Shown piece after piece: positions 14,110 through 26,099 of a DNA stretch of 64,000 bases. The DNA lies in contig OX457028.1 of NCBI GenBank assembly GCA_949752745.1, positions 25,050,927 through 25,114,926 on the forward strand, in the 5' to 3' direction. Position 1 is the stretch's first letter. Each line of letters starts with the position of its first letter. The translations under genes and the position numbers were made by a program. Origin of the DNA: Protula sp. h YS-2021. Lineage: Eukaryota; Annelida; Polychaeta; Sabellida; Serpulidae. Below the pieces are notes generated by a model. It had not been told where the DNA came from, did not search any database, and saw only the letters and a program-made list of their open reading frames with translations.

Positions 14110-15060
14110 CAATAAAATGCGGTGACACTGGGGTGTTAAGATACCAGTATCTGATTTACCAACGGCCTCTGTGGTGGCTAGCGAATCAGGTTGTCTTAGT
14201 GTTGTCGACGTCGTGATTTCTCAAGTTCATGGTACGCACACGTTATAGCTGTCGCATGCTGCTGATGGTAGAGCGATAAATAATACTGTACTGTGAAACA
14301 TCGTAGCGCGTGCCTTATATATGTGCTTCAGTGTTAAAATAAATGCCCGTTATGCATGTACAGCCTTCCCCTGATTATCTGGCGAATAGCCAGGCTAGCG
14401 GATAATACGGGGTGTTGTTGCCACCCAGTTAGGTGTGTTAAAATACACAAAAATAAACTTTTTAATTAAGCAGAACTAAGTATCATGTATAGATCTTTAC
14501 ATTCAGTATACCACAAACAAGACATAAGGCTAGTTTTACTCAGTTCATCGTTAATATACACACATACGTTCACAATTTGTAGTTTTTTCTCAGTTCTTAG
14601 GATACAAACAAGACATATCACAAACGTTACTGAGCTCAGTTTTTTACACTCTTAAGTCCACACAACCCCTTGTGTGTTTAAGTAGCACATTCCACATGCA
14701 CATAAAATAAACCTGTTTAGTTATGATACAAAAAAATTGTGCTGTCTTCAGACTGCAGGAAAATCGGGGATGCTTTTACATAGAAATGAACATATAATAA
14801 AGTTGGCGAATGACGGATAGCGAGGGCGGGAGGTTGGTGAATAAACAACATTAGTGTCTATTGGTGGGCAATCCATTCCAGAGAATATCTGGCGGTTGGC
14901 GAGGGCGACGGAAAACCGAGGTTGGGCGGGCAATCGGGGCAGCACTGTAACATCAAAATGGAATTTCAAAACAAATTAAAAGAGGATCAACTAAACATGC
15001 CAGTTAGCCGGGCAAATGTGATCGAGACTGAGATCAATGTCGACTACTTTTTAATAACTA
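14110..15060. other. No gene seen
   Basis: AT-rich, no exon-like open frame. A short CCCCTGATTATCTGGCGAAT...GCGGATAATACGGGG block (about 14370-14412) has imperfect inverted symmetry and may be a solo MITE end. Confidence 0.4.
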
Positions 15061-15126
15061 TGCAAATTATGCAAATGAGCTTTGAAACACAAAAAATTCT
15101 CGAATAGAGTAAATAAACTAAAGCTT

Positions 15127-15636
<510 letters not shown>

Positions 15637-16048
15637 TTCAAAATTTCTAGAAAGACAATAACGCCTTGAAGATGAAAGTTCCAAGTGTAATAGCAATACC
15701 CGTTCTAAATATTTAAAGAAAATGTGTCATCTAACCACGCATGACATTCAATAAACAATAAACGTACTGGTAAATAACCACATAAATAATAAACAAAGTT
15801 GATTTAAAGAATATTGTTTGGACTGTCTTAATAAAAAATAACCCCGAAATCACCATTAGCAATAGTATATAAAAAACCTTCAGACTCTAACTATCTCAGA
15901 CCATATTTTAAAGGATTTTATCAGCTGCAAACGACATCATTACCAATATCACATACAGAACTTGCAGATGCATTGAACATGTCAAGGGCTCTGTACAGTC
16001 ACTGACTGGACACATTTACTGCAACACACCGTCCACAATTGCCGCATA

Positions 16049-19000
16049 TTATGAAAGATAGATCCTTATGGTTCCATGGATTTGTTCCCGACAGATGGGG
16101 CAGTGGTGCATTGCTGGAGCACAGTCACTGCAGCACACCAGATGCCCACATTTCAAGAAAACGATGTTTACCTGTAAATAAAACAATACGTTCATAAAGG
16201 TATATTTGCAGACATAGTTTCAGAAAAGCATTGTTAATGTTAATACCAGAAATCAAATATATAAATATGATAACGAAACACACAGTGGCGGCGACAGACA
16301 TTTCCGAATAGGATGGCACTGGGGGGAAGGGGGGGGGGGCACAACACACGTAAAGGGAACACATTGTAATTTTTTATTCTAACAATTGCTCAACTGTTAA
16401 ATACTCTCGACTTCACGGCAATATAATGGGTCGATTATTATGACTGGCTTAAGCAATCTGTTTTCTTCAGTGGGGAGGGGGGCAACTGGGGGGGGGGGGT
16501 GGTCACAGCAATTCTGGCCCCTCCTTCCCCCTGGCGCCGCCACTGGGAACACAATTGATAGAAGGTGCATCTATCAGTATTCCTACTCCCTGGTTTTTCG
16601 AACACTGTGATACTGACCTGAAGTTTTTTATTTAGAGGTCCCAATGTCGATCATTCAAATTAACTCTTCTAAAAGTTGCCTTTGTTTTTTTTTTTTTTTA
16701 AATTAAAATGTCTATGCTCCGTCTTTGCTGAAATGTTGGCAAATGATGATAGATACAGCATCGCGTTCTTATTTAACGTTTATATAATCCCATCATTTAC
16801 TTGGAAGACTGTATTTATTCACAAACTACGGGATTTATCCACACAGTCTTCGAGATTTTTTTCATTACTGGATAGCAAAATTTTTTCAAGCAGTTAATAG
16901 CATTTTAACACTACGCATTTGATTACGTTAAAGCTATAAACATTTTTCACTCGTATGTTTCAAAAAGTACATTGAATTGGATTTTTTTATGGTGAAACAG
17001 GAAGTTGAAACAAAGCAAAACCAAACCTCATTGTCCATGCAGACTTTACATAGCCGTTGATCTTTCAGTTTCAGAACTTCCACCTCCAGTGAAGCCCCTG
17101 GAAAGTTAATGCAATTCCTATTTTAAAGATTTGTTACAGCAATTTTCTCTCAGTTTATTTTTGATGTCTTCAGAATGTTCAACATAATAAACTGTAAATG
17201 TGATTTATGGGTTTTATTCAATGGCCTCTAGAAAGGTGTTGTCACAAAATATAAAATGGCAACTTCGGGAGGGTCTCACACAGTTTTAACGACGTTGTTG
17301 CGACGTGAATTGTAAAACAAACGTTAGGCGGAAAGTGAAGCTTCTGGCAACATCATAGAGCTCAACACACCGCTTGACATTAACAAGAAGTGCAACTCTC
17401 ATCATTTGCCACTTACACACTTAAATTTTTGCTTTAGTAATTCTAGCTACTCAGTCATTTCTGAATGCCATTTTCACATTTATTAGAGAATTATTGACAT
17501 CAAGGATTAATTTTTGATATCAAAGATTGATTTTTTTATATCAAGAATTAATTTTTGATCTAAAAAAAAAATCATATTTTGACATAAGGAATTAATTTTT
17601 TGCTATCTGCAATTATATTTTTGATACCTTAAATGTATTCTTGATCTCAAAAAATAATTGATATCAGTAAATATTTAGAGATATCAAGAAATATTTATTG
17701 ATATCAAAAATAATTTAAGGATCTCTAAAATTGATTTTTAGAGATCAAAAATTCAATTCTTGATGGCAAAAATGAAATATTTGATAGCAAAGCCTCAATT
17801 GTGAGCTAAATTTATTTTCCTTTTATTGATATCAAGAAGTTATTTCAAATGTCATTATTTCAGATTGAGACTTTTAATTTGTATTTTGAAATCCGCAAAT
17901 TATTTTTTTATCTCAATATTACTTTCTGATATTAAAATATCAGTCTATTTTTTATATAAAAAATCCAAAAGCACACATCTGTGAATAAAATAATGACTGG
18001 TCCTTGTATACAGATTCTTTTCACAGAATTTACTGTACAAACAAGAAGCAATTCTTGAGCTCAAAAATTGTGTTATTATTATTGATTTCAATAATTCAAG
18101 TTTTCATTTTCAAAATTAAATTGATGATTCGTTAAATTTTATATAAATCCGAGTCTTACTTCAGTTTTTTAGTTTGTAAGATTGATTGTTTGATCTCAAA
18201 AACAAATGTTTGCCATCTAAAATTCAGTTATTGATAGCAAAATATAAATTAATAACATCTACATCGATTTATTGATATCTTTAATTATGTTTTGCTAATA
18301 AAAAACATTAAAATGTTAGAGCGGCATTCCATACAATCAACTATTATTTATAGAGGGTTAAAAAATAACGCATGCATCAACCTGCCCATTACGTAAACCC
18401 AATTGTTTGTGCTCGGGTTGTGTTTGAGGGGGGGGGGGGGGGTCGCATTGGAGGGCATTGCAAACCTCTTTTCATCCTCCGCGTTATTAAAAAAAATCTT
18501 CCATTTTTTTAAGTGGGCGAAACCCCTTTCCATTCTGGAGTCGCAGTTTGGCTGAGACAAACAATATATTCTCGTAGACCCCTTTTCCTAAGATTATGTG
18601 GTTTTTGTACCTTGATCGTCTATTAAGCCTGCTGTGTGATTGGTCAAACCATTTGACGTATTATTTCTCTTCTTTTTTCTCTTTCTCCTAGTTTTCTTTT
18701 TTTCTGATTTTCCACTGTCCACTGCCCACGCTTCTTCAGGATTTTGCACTACAAATAATCAACAACATTTTGTATTAATGAGTTCATTTACACTTATTTA
18801 AGGCTTACTTATGAAACATAGGATTTTCATACGTGATCAAATAATAAGTAAAATTGTTCATTAATATTCTAATAGTTTGACATAATTATTGCATTAATAT
18901 AATCAGAATGAAACCGTGATTAAAGACATAAAATATTCGTTGAAATGGCAAACGCGTTTTGGGTGAGTTCAGTAGAATGCAATAGTTGATTTTCTAACAT

Positions 19001-19389
19001 ACTCGGGTCACTCTCGGAATCCGTGTCACGACTTCGCAGCTCCTCACTTTCAATGATACTGTCAACCAAACTCTCAATGTTTGGAAATTCCGTGCCTTTT
19101 TGCAAAGAAAATATATATGTGGTGTTATTTCATTGTAGCATGTATATGCTGTGATCAAGTTTGCGTTACTGTTTTTTTTTCTTTCTTTTTTTTTTGTGGA
19201 CATGCGAAATCCGTAATGCGATTAAGACATCGAAATCCTGTAATCGCACAGACCAGGCTCAACTACTGCTAGTTTACGTAGCGATGGAGAAGTCTTATGC
19301 CAAACAGCAAGACGCTGAATTTATAAAAAAAAAAGAAAGAAAGCATGTTTGCCATTGTTTAACAATAATTCTTATTGGATAATTTGCAA

Positions 19390-19423
<34 letters not shown>

Positions 19424-22268
19424 AAAATTAACTGCAAGTAAAGCGGCTGTCGTAAAATGAAGTGTCCAACCTAATTCGGCGAATCTTCTCATCACAATAT
19501 CTTGTAGTTGTGACATCGGATATCCCATGTCCTTTGCTTCTTCTATAATGTCACTGCGCATGAACTCTTCTATAACTTCCGGTTTCACCTTATGACACCG
19601 CTTTAGTTTTCTTACTGGTGGTTTCTTTGTCTGTAAGACAGAATATAATCTGTTCGTTTGGGGTCTGGTGTTCAGCGACCATTAAGGCTCTATTGGGACG
19701 CACTTGATAAAGGAACAAGAAAGAATAAAGAATTAGTAATTAGTAATAGCCAGAAAGAATTTCCCGATTCTTCGCATCCTACAGGTATGCAGGGAACAGC
19801 CAGCAGTGTGACCCCACCCCACCCTACCTCCACCCCACCCGACTGGTCACCTCCTACAGGTATGCACGGAACAGCCAGCAGTGGGACCCCACCCCACACC
19901 ACCTCCACCCCACCCGACTGGTCGCCTCCTACAGGTATGCACGGAACAGCCAGCAGTGGGACCCCCCCCCCCCACCCCACCTCCACCCCACCCGACTGGT
20001 CGCCTCCTACAGGTATGCATGGAACAGCCAGCAGGGGCCCCCCACCCCACCCCATCTCTCCACACACGACTGGTCGCCTCCTAAAGGTATGCACGGAACA
20101 GCCAGCAGGGGCCCCCCACCCCACCCCATCTCTCCACACACGACTGGTCGCCTCCTAAAGGCATGCACGGAACAGACAGCAGTGGGAGTTTTCTTACGAT
20201 TTCCAACCCGCAGTGGGGGGGGGGGGGTGAATAGACAGTAACATTTTCAATAAAAAACTTTACGTATAGTTCTTTCCTCGCTAATATATATGATCTGATG
20301 CCTGAATTATCATCCTGGTCATTTTTTTCAAACGTGACGAAGTGCTTCTAGAATGACCAGTTCTAAAGATGCATCCACTAAATATACCCTTTTCTGATTT
20401 ATTTAATGAAGTAGGGGTGGGGAATGTGGGAATAAAATTTACTTACTCCAGGTGTGGGATACTGCTTGGTGATGTGGTCCACATAGTCATCTCCCTTTTT
20501 TATTCGCAAATAGCCACACTTTGGGAACCAGCGTGCGTGCTCCAGCCAAGGATCGTCGTTGCCTTCCCAGTTACGTAACCCCCCTCCACAGAAGAAACAT
20601 TTCACATTGTCGGTTTGTCCTGAAAGAAGTAACGGAACTAATCAAGTTTTATCTGGATAAATAGATACATCCATATCTACATACATAGATAATATGTAGT
20701 TTCACCTAAATAAATACAGTAAACAAACAACACATATACGGATTATTTTTAATGTAATTAAATAATTTGTCATGCAAAAATTTCATAAAGAATCGTATTA
20801 ATGAAATACAGCATGGAAAAGTTCAATTGCTATGCGTTTCCTTATCGAAATTCACCAAAAATTATTTAACCTGTGAAGAAGAACCCCGCCCCAGCGAACT
20901 CTTCCGGTGTCCTGTTTGAGTCACTACAGAAATCCACCAAACTGGAAAGTCGTTCTGTCAGTGTTGCCATGTGTGGATATAGGGCTTGTGCCGTCAAGAT
21001 CCCCAGCTTGTCATCCTCCAGCTGCGAATCGACACAAAACAGACATTATTACAAGCGCACTTTTACATATTTCAATTATATCGTTTAACAACTGTCTTTC
21101 CCCTTCAGTAAAACACACACAAATGTATTTTTAAATTCAGTATTAAGAAGAGAGCGGTTAATTTCATCCAGACAGGGGTAAAGCTGCCTAAAGCTGTAGA
21201 TTAGTGGCAAACATAGTCAGCATCGAATAATATACAATACTATATCATTAATTAATATAAGCTAACCTCATGATCTGTTTGAATGTCTTTCCTGAGACGC
21301 ACTCCAGGCAGTTGACTGGCCAAGGGTATGTTTCCTTCAGACTTGGGATCGCGAAGGAACGGGCAAGAGGGAAAGTGTTTTTTATGTTCATCTAAAGCAA
21401 GGTCAGTTGGCTGCCAGTTTCTCAGAACGCCTTTGCAAAAGGCACATTGAACACGGTCTTCTGTGCCAAGGTAACAGAAACCAGCCTTAGCAAGCTCTGG
21501 TGGGCGAATGGACGAACTACTGGGCCAAAAGAGGTACGAATCCAAACGCGTCTGTTCATTCTTGAAGTTGTGCATGCCTTGTAGCTCATCATTCAATGTT
21601 GGGAGGGGCGGGGGAGGTCTCAACCAGGCAGGTGACTCCGAAAAAGTGTTATTGAGACGTAGTGCATCTGGAATATTGGTCACTGTGCTATTTGTAAATA
21701 AACCCGTGTTATTGTTTATCGCTGTTGCATTGCCTGATAGGCCATCCGGTTCATGGTGCTGTGGAGGAGTGGTAGGTTCGTCCGTATCCGTTTCAATACC
21801 ACCTGGACCTTGATACGCCCGATTCAGCACTTCATCTTGTCGCAGCTCCCGATACATTCCCTTGTCCTGACTTGTAATACATAATGGTGATACATCCGGC
21901 AACAGCTGTTTGAAATCTCTAGCTTTCCTTTGGAGCTGGCAATCTTGTGTTGTAAACGGTACATTTTCCTTGGCACCGTCAGCCAAGAAGGGACAAAGAG
22001 GGGATTGCTCCCTGTGCAATGTTAGTGGACTCTTGCATCCATCCATTGACGACATATCGCTTACTTCCAACCCGCATTTGAAACAGATAACTAAGTGTTC
22101 TTTCAGATTGTAATAAAACCCGGCGTTGGCCAGTGTCGAGGCAGATGTTCTGCAACCGGAAGGACGTTTACTAAATGTAGCCAACCGCAACCCTTCAAAT
22201 TTCATAGACTCTTCTAAGTTGGGCAGTTTGCCAGTTTTTAATTGAGCAAAATAAGGTTCCATAGACAT
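16049..22268 (-). CDS. Inhibitor of apoptosis protein: three BIR, UBA, C-terminal RING
   Basis: Likely caspase-binding E3 ubiquitin ligase. Minus-strand exons: 22268-21267, 21021-20871, 20619-20447, 19630-19471, 19095-19003, 18748-18611, 17097-17027, 16171-16049. All are GT..AG and phase-consistent; 636 residues. BIR1 ~24-97 is atypical: CFKC to the Zn-binding His is 19 residues instead of 16, and the usual Trp is missing. BIR2 ~239-306 has CAFC-x16-H-x6-C. BIR3 ~354-430 (exons 2-3) has [21 protein letters not shown], a full IBM-groove (type II) BIR. Exon 4 encodes a UBA-like helix bundle ([17 protein letters not shown]). Exon 6 is a Lys/Arg-rich linker. RING ~588-636 (CKVC, KCGH, CPIC) is split over exons 7-8. 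The architecture matches XIAP/cIAP2-type proteins without CARD. MSMEP was chosen as start because an upstream in-frame ATG (22304) is followed by an acceptor-like TTTAG. The exon 4 donor (TTAG/GTTGGA) is weak. Confidence 0.92.
16283..16547. mobile_element. MITE with CAGTGGCGGC ends in IAP intron 7
   Basis: Ends are CAGTGGCGGC (16283) and GCGCCGCCACTG (to 16545), inverted to each other. The hexamer AACACA flanks both sides (16277-16282 and 16548-16553), fitting a target-site duplication. The interior is G-rich with no ORF. It sits between the two exons that split the RING. Confidence 0.65.
17463..18330. repeat. Dispersed repeat built of degenerate TTGATATCAA-type palindromes (copy 1)
   Basis: About 870 bp of irregularly repeated words (TTGATATCAA, TTTTTGATCTCAAAA, GATAGCAAAAAT). 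It begins GAATGCCATTTT and ends GGCATTCC, short imperfect inverted ends. A second copy in the same orientation lies at 51289-52053 and shares its order of blocks, for example GACGATTCGTTAAATTTTAT versus GATGATTCGTTAAATTTTAT. Lies in IAP intron 6. Confidence 0.75.
19770..20180. repeat. Minisatellite, 74-78-bp unit, five to six copies, in IAP intron 3
   Basis: Each unit carries CCTCCTACAGGTATGCA, then GGAACAGCCAGCAG, then a C-rich CCCCACCCCACC block. The last two units are nearly identical to each other (CCTCCTAAAGG variant), showing recent turnover. Long open frames across it (proline/threonine-rich) are a by-product of the unit and run antisense to IAP. Confidence 0.9.
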
Positions 22269-22290
22269 TTTGAGGGTAAAACACGATTTA

Positions 22291-22944
22291 CTAAAGATAC
22301 ACAAGTCTATAAAATGTCGAAATTTTGTGATTTAATAAGGTTTTTTCGTGTTTTGTCTTTTTGCACAATGAGTTATGAGTTCTTTTATTTTTTAGTTGAT
22401 TTGCATGAGTTTGTTCTATAAGCGTGATGGTATTGAAATCATGCTTCAAGGTCCTGTTATGAGCGTAATTCCTTGCTTTTCTAACAAACCACTGAATTGT
22501 GTTGTGATTTGATTTTGGTTCCTCGTCCGGTAAATTTTCATCACCATAAGTAACGTCGTACACACGCGAAGTTGTACTCGGCGTAGAACCATCGACAGCT
22601 ATGTCGTTGGTTGAATGGCTGCTGTAGTCCGAAAAGCTCGGTAATCGTGATTCCAAATTAACTAAATGACTGTAAAACAATGGCCGGCAAAAGGCTGTGG
22701 TGTCCACACAGATTCTACTTAAAGAACTTCCTCTAAGTTCTCCCGGATCTATTGCTAACAAGGATGTATCTTGTGTAGCATAGAATTCATTTCTAATTTT
22801 GTGTTCTTTTGTTGGAACATCAAAAGCAAGAAATTCTTCTAAAGCTCCAATAATTGTATCAGGATTTGGATCTCTGTCTGTCTCAGCAGGAGCTATAGGC
22901 CGTGAATTGTTTTTGGAACCGTCTCTCAGCTCGTGAACCATCAT
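22291..22944 (-). CDS. Hypothetical protein, 217 aa, directly upstream of the IAP start
   Basis: Not recognised. A single uninterrupted frame starts MMVHELRDG and ends 22 bp before the IAP ATG. Residues ~1-150 have a protein-like mixed composition (GALEEFLAFDVP, VDTTAFCRPLFYSH, a Ser/Thr-rich patch). The C-terminal third is basic and low-complexity (KNKRTHNSLCKKTKHEK). An acceptor-like TTACAG precedes it at about 22970. It may be an upstream exon of the IAP transcript, an independent small gene or chance. No signal peptide or membrane segment. Confidence 0.35.
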   Translation of the reverse strand: MMVHELRDGSKNNSRPIAPAETDRDPNPDTIIGALEEFLAFDVPTKEHKIRNEFYATQDTSLLAIDPGELRGSSLSRICVDTTAFCRPLFYSHLVNLESRLPSFSDYSSHSTNDIAVDGSTPSTTSRVYDVTYGDENLPDEEPKSNHNTIQWFVRKARNYAHNRTLKHDFNTITLIEQTHANQLKNKRTHNSLCKKTKHEKTLLNHKISTFYRLVYL

Positions 22945-23860
22945 GTATTGTCTTCATTTCGAATCCCACCTGTAACATCCATTAAGTGCGTACGCAAAAA
23001 TTTGTCAAGTTTTGAATCCACTCCCCCCCCCCCCCTGTACGCACGTACGCAATATGTTGTGTTAGATTGAAAAAAAAACATTGTTTTCAAAACTATAATG
23101 TCAATTAATCAGTTTAGTTTGTCAATTTAGTTTGTACATCGATGTATTATGTTATTTAATTACATAAAAATACGTTTGAGATAGATGTTTAAAAACATGC
23201 GTACGAACGCAGCAGCCCGGACCCCCGGTTTTAGTTTTGGCTCCCAGTTTGGCCAGGTATCATACGTGTTGCTCAAAGAGCTTTCATCACAGTTACTAAT
23301 CACACTCGGACTGATACAGAGGGACGATTTTGTATCCACCGATAGAATGAAATGTTCGATTTTTACTTCATATGTTGTTGTCAAAATTCACTATTTTGTA
23401 CAAAATAGCGCCTTACCTTTATATACGACATGTATTGAGCTTATGCAACGTTAAATTCACAGTGTTTAAATTACAAGACATTGCGCCCAGCCGTAAAACG
23501 AAGACATTACAAAGGTGAAAGGAAAAACGGACCATTTTTTTACAAACTTCAGATTTGGTAGAAGTTTTTATTGGCTGCATTGTTATCAAAAGTAATCGGA
23601 CAGGATCAGTGGGACGAACAGCATTGTTCATGTTTCTATAAAGACTGTCCCGTTTTTTTTTCTATTTTGTCCAACGGATAACAAAAATATACTGCAACTA
23701 CACTGAAGATGTGCCGAGGATCAGGAAAGGCAGGGAGGAAAAAAAAAGAAAGAACGAAAAAAGAAATCAGTATAGACTTTTCTGTAGTGTGAACCTTTAC
23801 ATGCTTCCATGAGAGGCAGAACTATAAATATCGTTATAAACCCTCTGAAGGGAAACAATG
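22945..23860. other. Gene-free stretch with poly(C)
   Basis: Contains a C-run at 23023-23035 next to GTACGCACGTACGC, and otherwise AT-rich DNA with no exon-like frame. Confidence 0.5.
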
Positions 23861-23867
23861 AAAAAGT

Positions 23868-24352
23868 ACGCCTAGCAGGGGTTTTCTGGAAACCATCCAA
23901 CGAAAAAAATGGGAAGAAAAAAAAGGAAAAATGTTCGATTTTTTTTCATGATCTCCCTTTATCGGTTTAAAAGGCAATATTACAACGTGCTTCTACTTGA
24001 GGTTTCTTCACCAGTCAAAAGGCGTGGAAGACAGTCTCGTGTTGTGGAAGCCATGAGTTCAAACTCCTCCTGAAGCACTTTCATTTCCAGTTGCAAACTT
24101 CGTTTACAACTGGGTATAAGTTGTAGTTTTTTAAAGTTTCTGCGTTTTTTTCTTCCCTTTTTGCAGTTGGATGGTTTCGCGAAACCTCTGCTGTATAGAG
24201 GAAGAGGAAAGTTGGCACAAGTGTACAGGATGGCAAGGTCTCGGTAAATCTGCAGCTTTTTTTTATCTCAACGTCAAGGTCAAGTTCAAGTTGATGTTAA
24301 AGCTATTTTTCTACAAAATGGTTTCCAGAAAACTCCTCCTAGCGTTTGGGTA
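23868..24352. repeat. Inverted-repeat (MITE-like) element of about 485 bp
   Basis: GGTTTTCTGGAAACCATCC near 23880 is matched inverted by ATGGTTTCCAGAAAACTCC near 24318, with CCTAGCAGGGG/CTCCTAGCG extending the ends. A nested inverted pair (ACCATCCAACGAAAAAAATG / TTGCAGTTGGATGGTTTCG) lies inside. No ORF. Confidence 0.55.
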
Positions 24353-24409
24353 AGCGAAGGTCCATATTGGTACACTTACAGATAATCATAAAGTTCCGAT
24401 GAAACCGCA

Positions 24410-24890
24410 AATATTTTGACCTTGACATGAAAGGTCAAGGGCCAAAGTGAGGTCAAAATATTTTCAGAACGCCTATTTCTCACGAAAAGTAACCACATAA
24501 CTGCTCAAATCCGACACACATAAACGTATTCAGTAAGGGGTAACCCTGCATCTTGACCTTGAGAGTCAAGGCCAAAGGTCACGTAACTTCGTGTACCATT
24601 AATGATAGGACGACTTATTTCGAAAACGGTTAGAGAGTTTGGACATTTGGGCCTAAGCAACATGATATAAGTGGAACCTCGGTGACCTTGATCTTCTTGT
24701 CACGGTCAAAGTAAAAAACTGGAAGTTGATTATTATCTCGAAAACGGTTAGAAATAGAGCGATTTTCAACCCTTTGGGCCTTAACAATGTTACAGGAGCA
24801 GTGCCTCGATGACCTTGATCCTCTCGGTCACGGTCGAGGTCAAGAACCGAAAGTTGACTGCTATGTCGAAAACGGATAGATTTATCACGC
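24410..24890. repeat. Degenerate repeat rich in TGACCTTGA / TCAAGGTCA
   Basis: Successive ~120-bp blocks each contain 'TCGAAAACGGTTAGA' followed by a GATTTTCAA or similar word and then GACCTTGA...GGTCAAG pairs. TCAAGGTCA is the extended half-site bound by ERR/SF-1-class nuclear receptors in animals; whether these act as binding sites here is untested. Confidence 0.6.
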
Positions 24891-25139
24891 ATTGGGAGAT
24901 CGGGTTCTGTGTGACTTTGAAATGCAAACATTTTCTTTTCTGCGGTTTCTGCAAATGGGTCGTTCCGCTATCTAGCGGAATTCAGTCTAGTTTTACCAGT
25001 GGGTTTGTCTGCCGTACTTACAGTTCCGCCTCTCACCGAAGCTGAGACATTCAGCCAAATCTACAGTTTGTCAAAATTGGTAGGTTTCTCCCTTCACCTG
25101 TGCAATGCCTTCGATTTTTCGGTTGGCGACGAAAAACAT

Positions 25140-25850
25140 TTGGATTTAAAAGGCTGACATCCTCTAGTAAACAATGCGACGTTGGAACAATGTTGGTAGA
25201 GGTCTCATTCGACACTCTCTTCGACGTCTAATCAATGTTGCGAAAAGGTTGCAAATGGAAATCGAAACGTCCCGACGTTGTATCGGTGTCGTGGGAGCGA
25301 CATTGTATAGATGTCGAAAAACATTAATCTAGAAGGTGTCGTGGTCAGCCCTTAGTTAAAACAATCCCCTCCTTGAGTCATTTGGTGACACAAGATATGT
25401 CATGAGGTCAATTTTCATGAATATTTTTTAGACACAGGCGAGAACAAACTTGTGAGTTCCTGAAAGTCTCACGTTTTGCGCCGTTGTCTTTTGTCAATAT
25501 TCGAAGCGACCCGATATGGCTTCCATTTGCGGTGGGCAATAACATGACGAGGTCTTTGTTCAGTTGTGACCTCGACGTCTATTCAACGTTGCAGCAATGA
25601 CGTTGATTGGACGTCGGAGTAAGTGGGTTTTGATTGCCACCAAAAGCAACGTCTAAACAACGGGATTATCTAATGTCTATTCAACTTTGTGTCAAAGACG
25701 TTGATTAGACGTTGATCTATGGTTGCGACTTATCAACACCAAAATACAACCGGATTTAATGCTCGGATCGACGCCGCAACATCAATCAACGTTGGATCGA
25801 CGTCGGAATGTTTACTGGACCCGGGCAATTTTATCACCGTTTTTATTACG
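25140..25850. repeat. ACGTTGA-rich dispersed repeat, ending AATGTTTACTGG
   Basis: Irregular reiteration of AACGTTGATTAGACGTTG-like words, CGACGTC and GTCGGA words over ~650 bp, closing with ATGTTTACTGGACCCGGGC. A shorter relative is at 42245-42392 (GACGTTTATCCAATGTC ... GTATGTTTACTGGG). Probably a non-autonomous family. Confidence 0.55.
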
Positions 25851-25853
25851 AAA

Positions 25854-26082
<229 letters not shown>

Positions 26083-26099
26083 TGTAATTTCATTTTGGA

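Noticed and set aside
19658..20158. Pro/Thr-rich 166-residue frame
   Set aside because: Reads through the minisatellite in an IAP intron on the opposite strand; repeat by-product.
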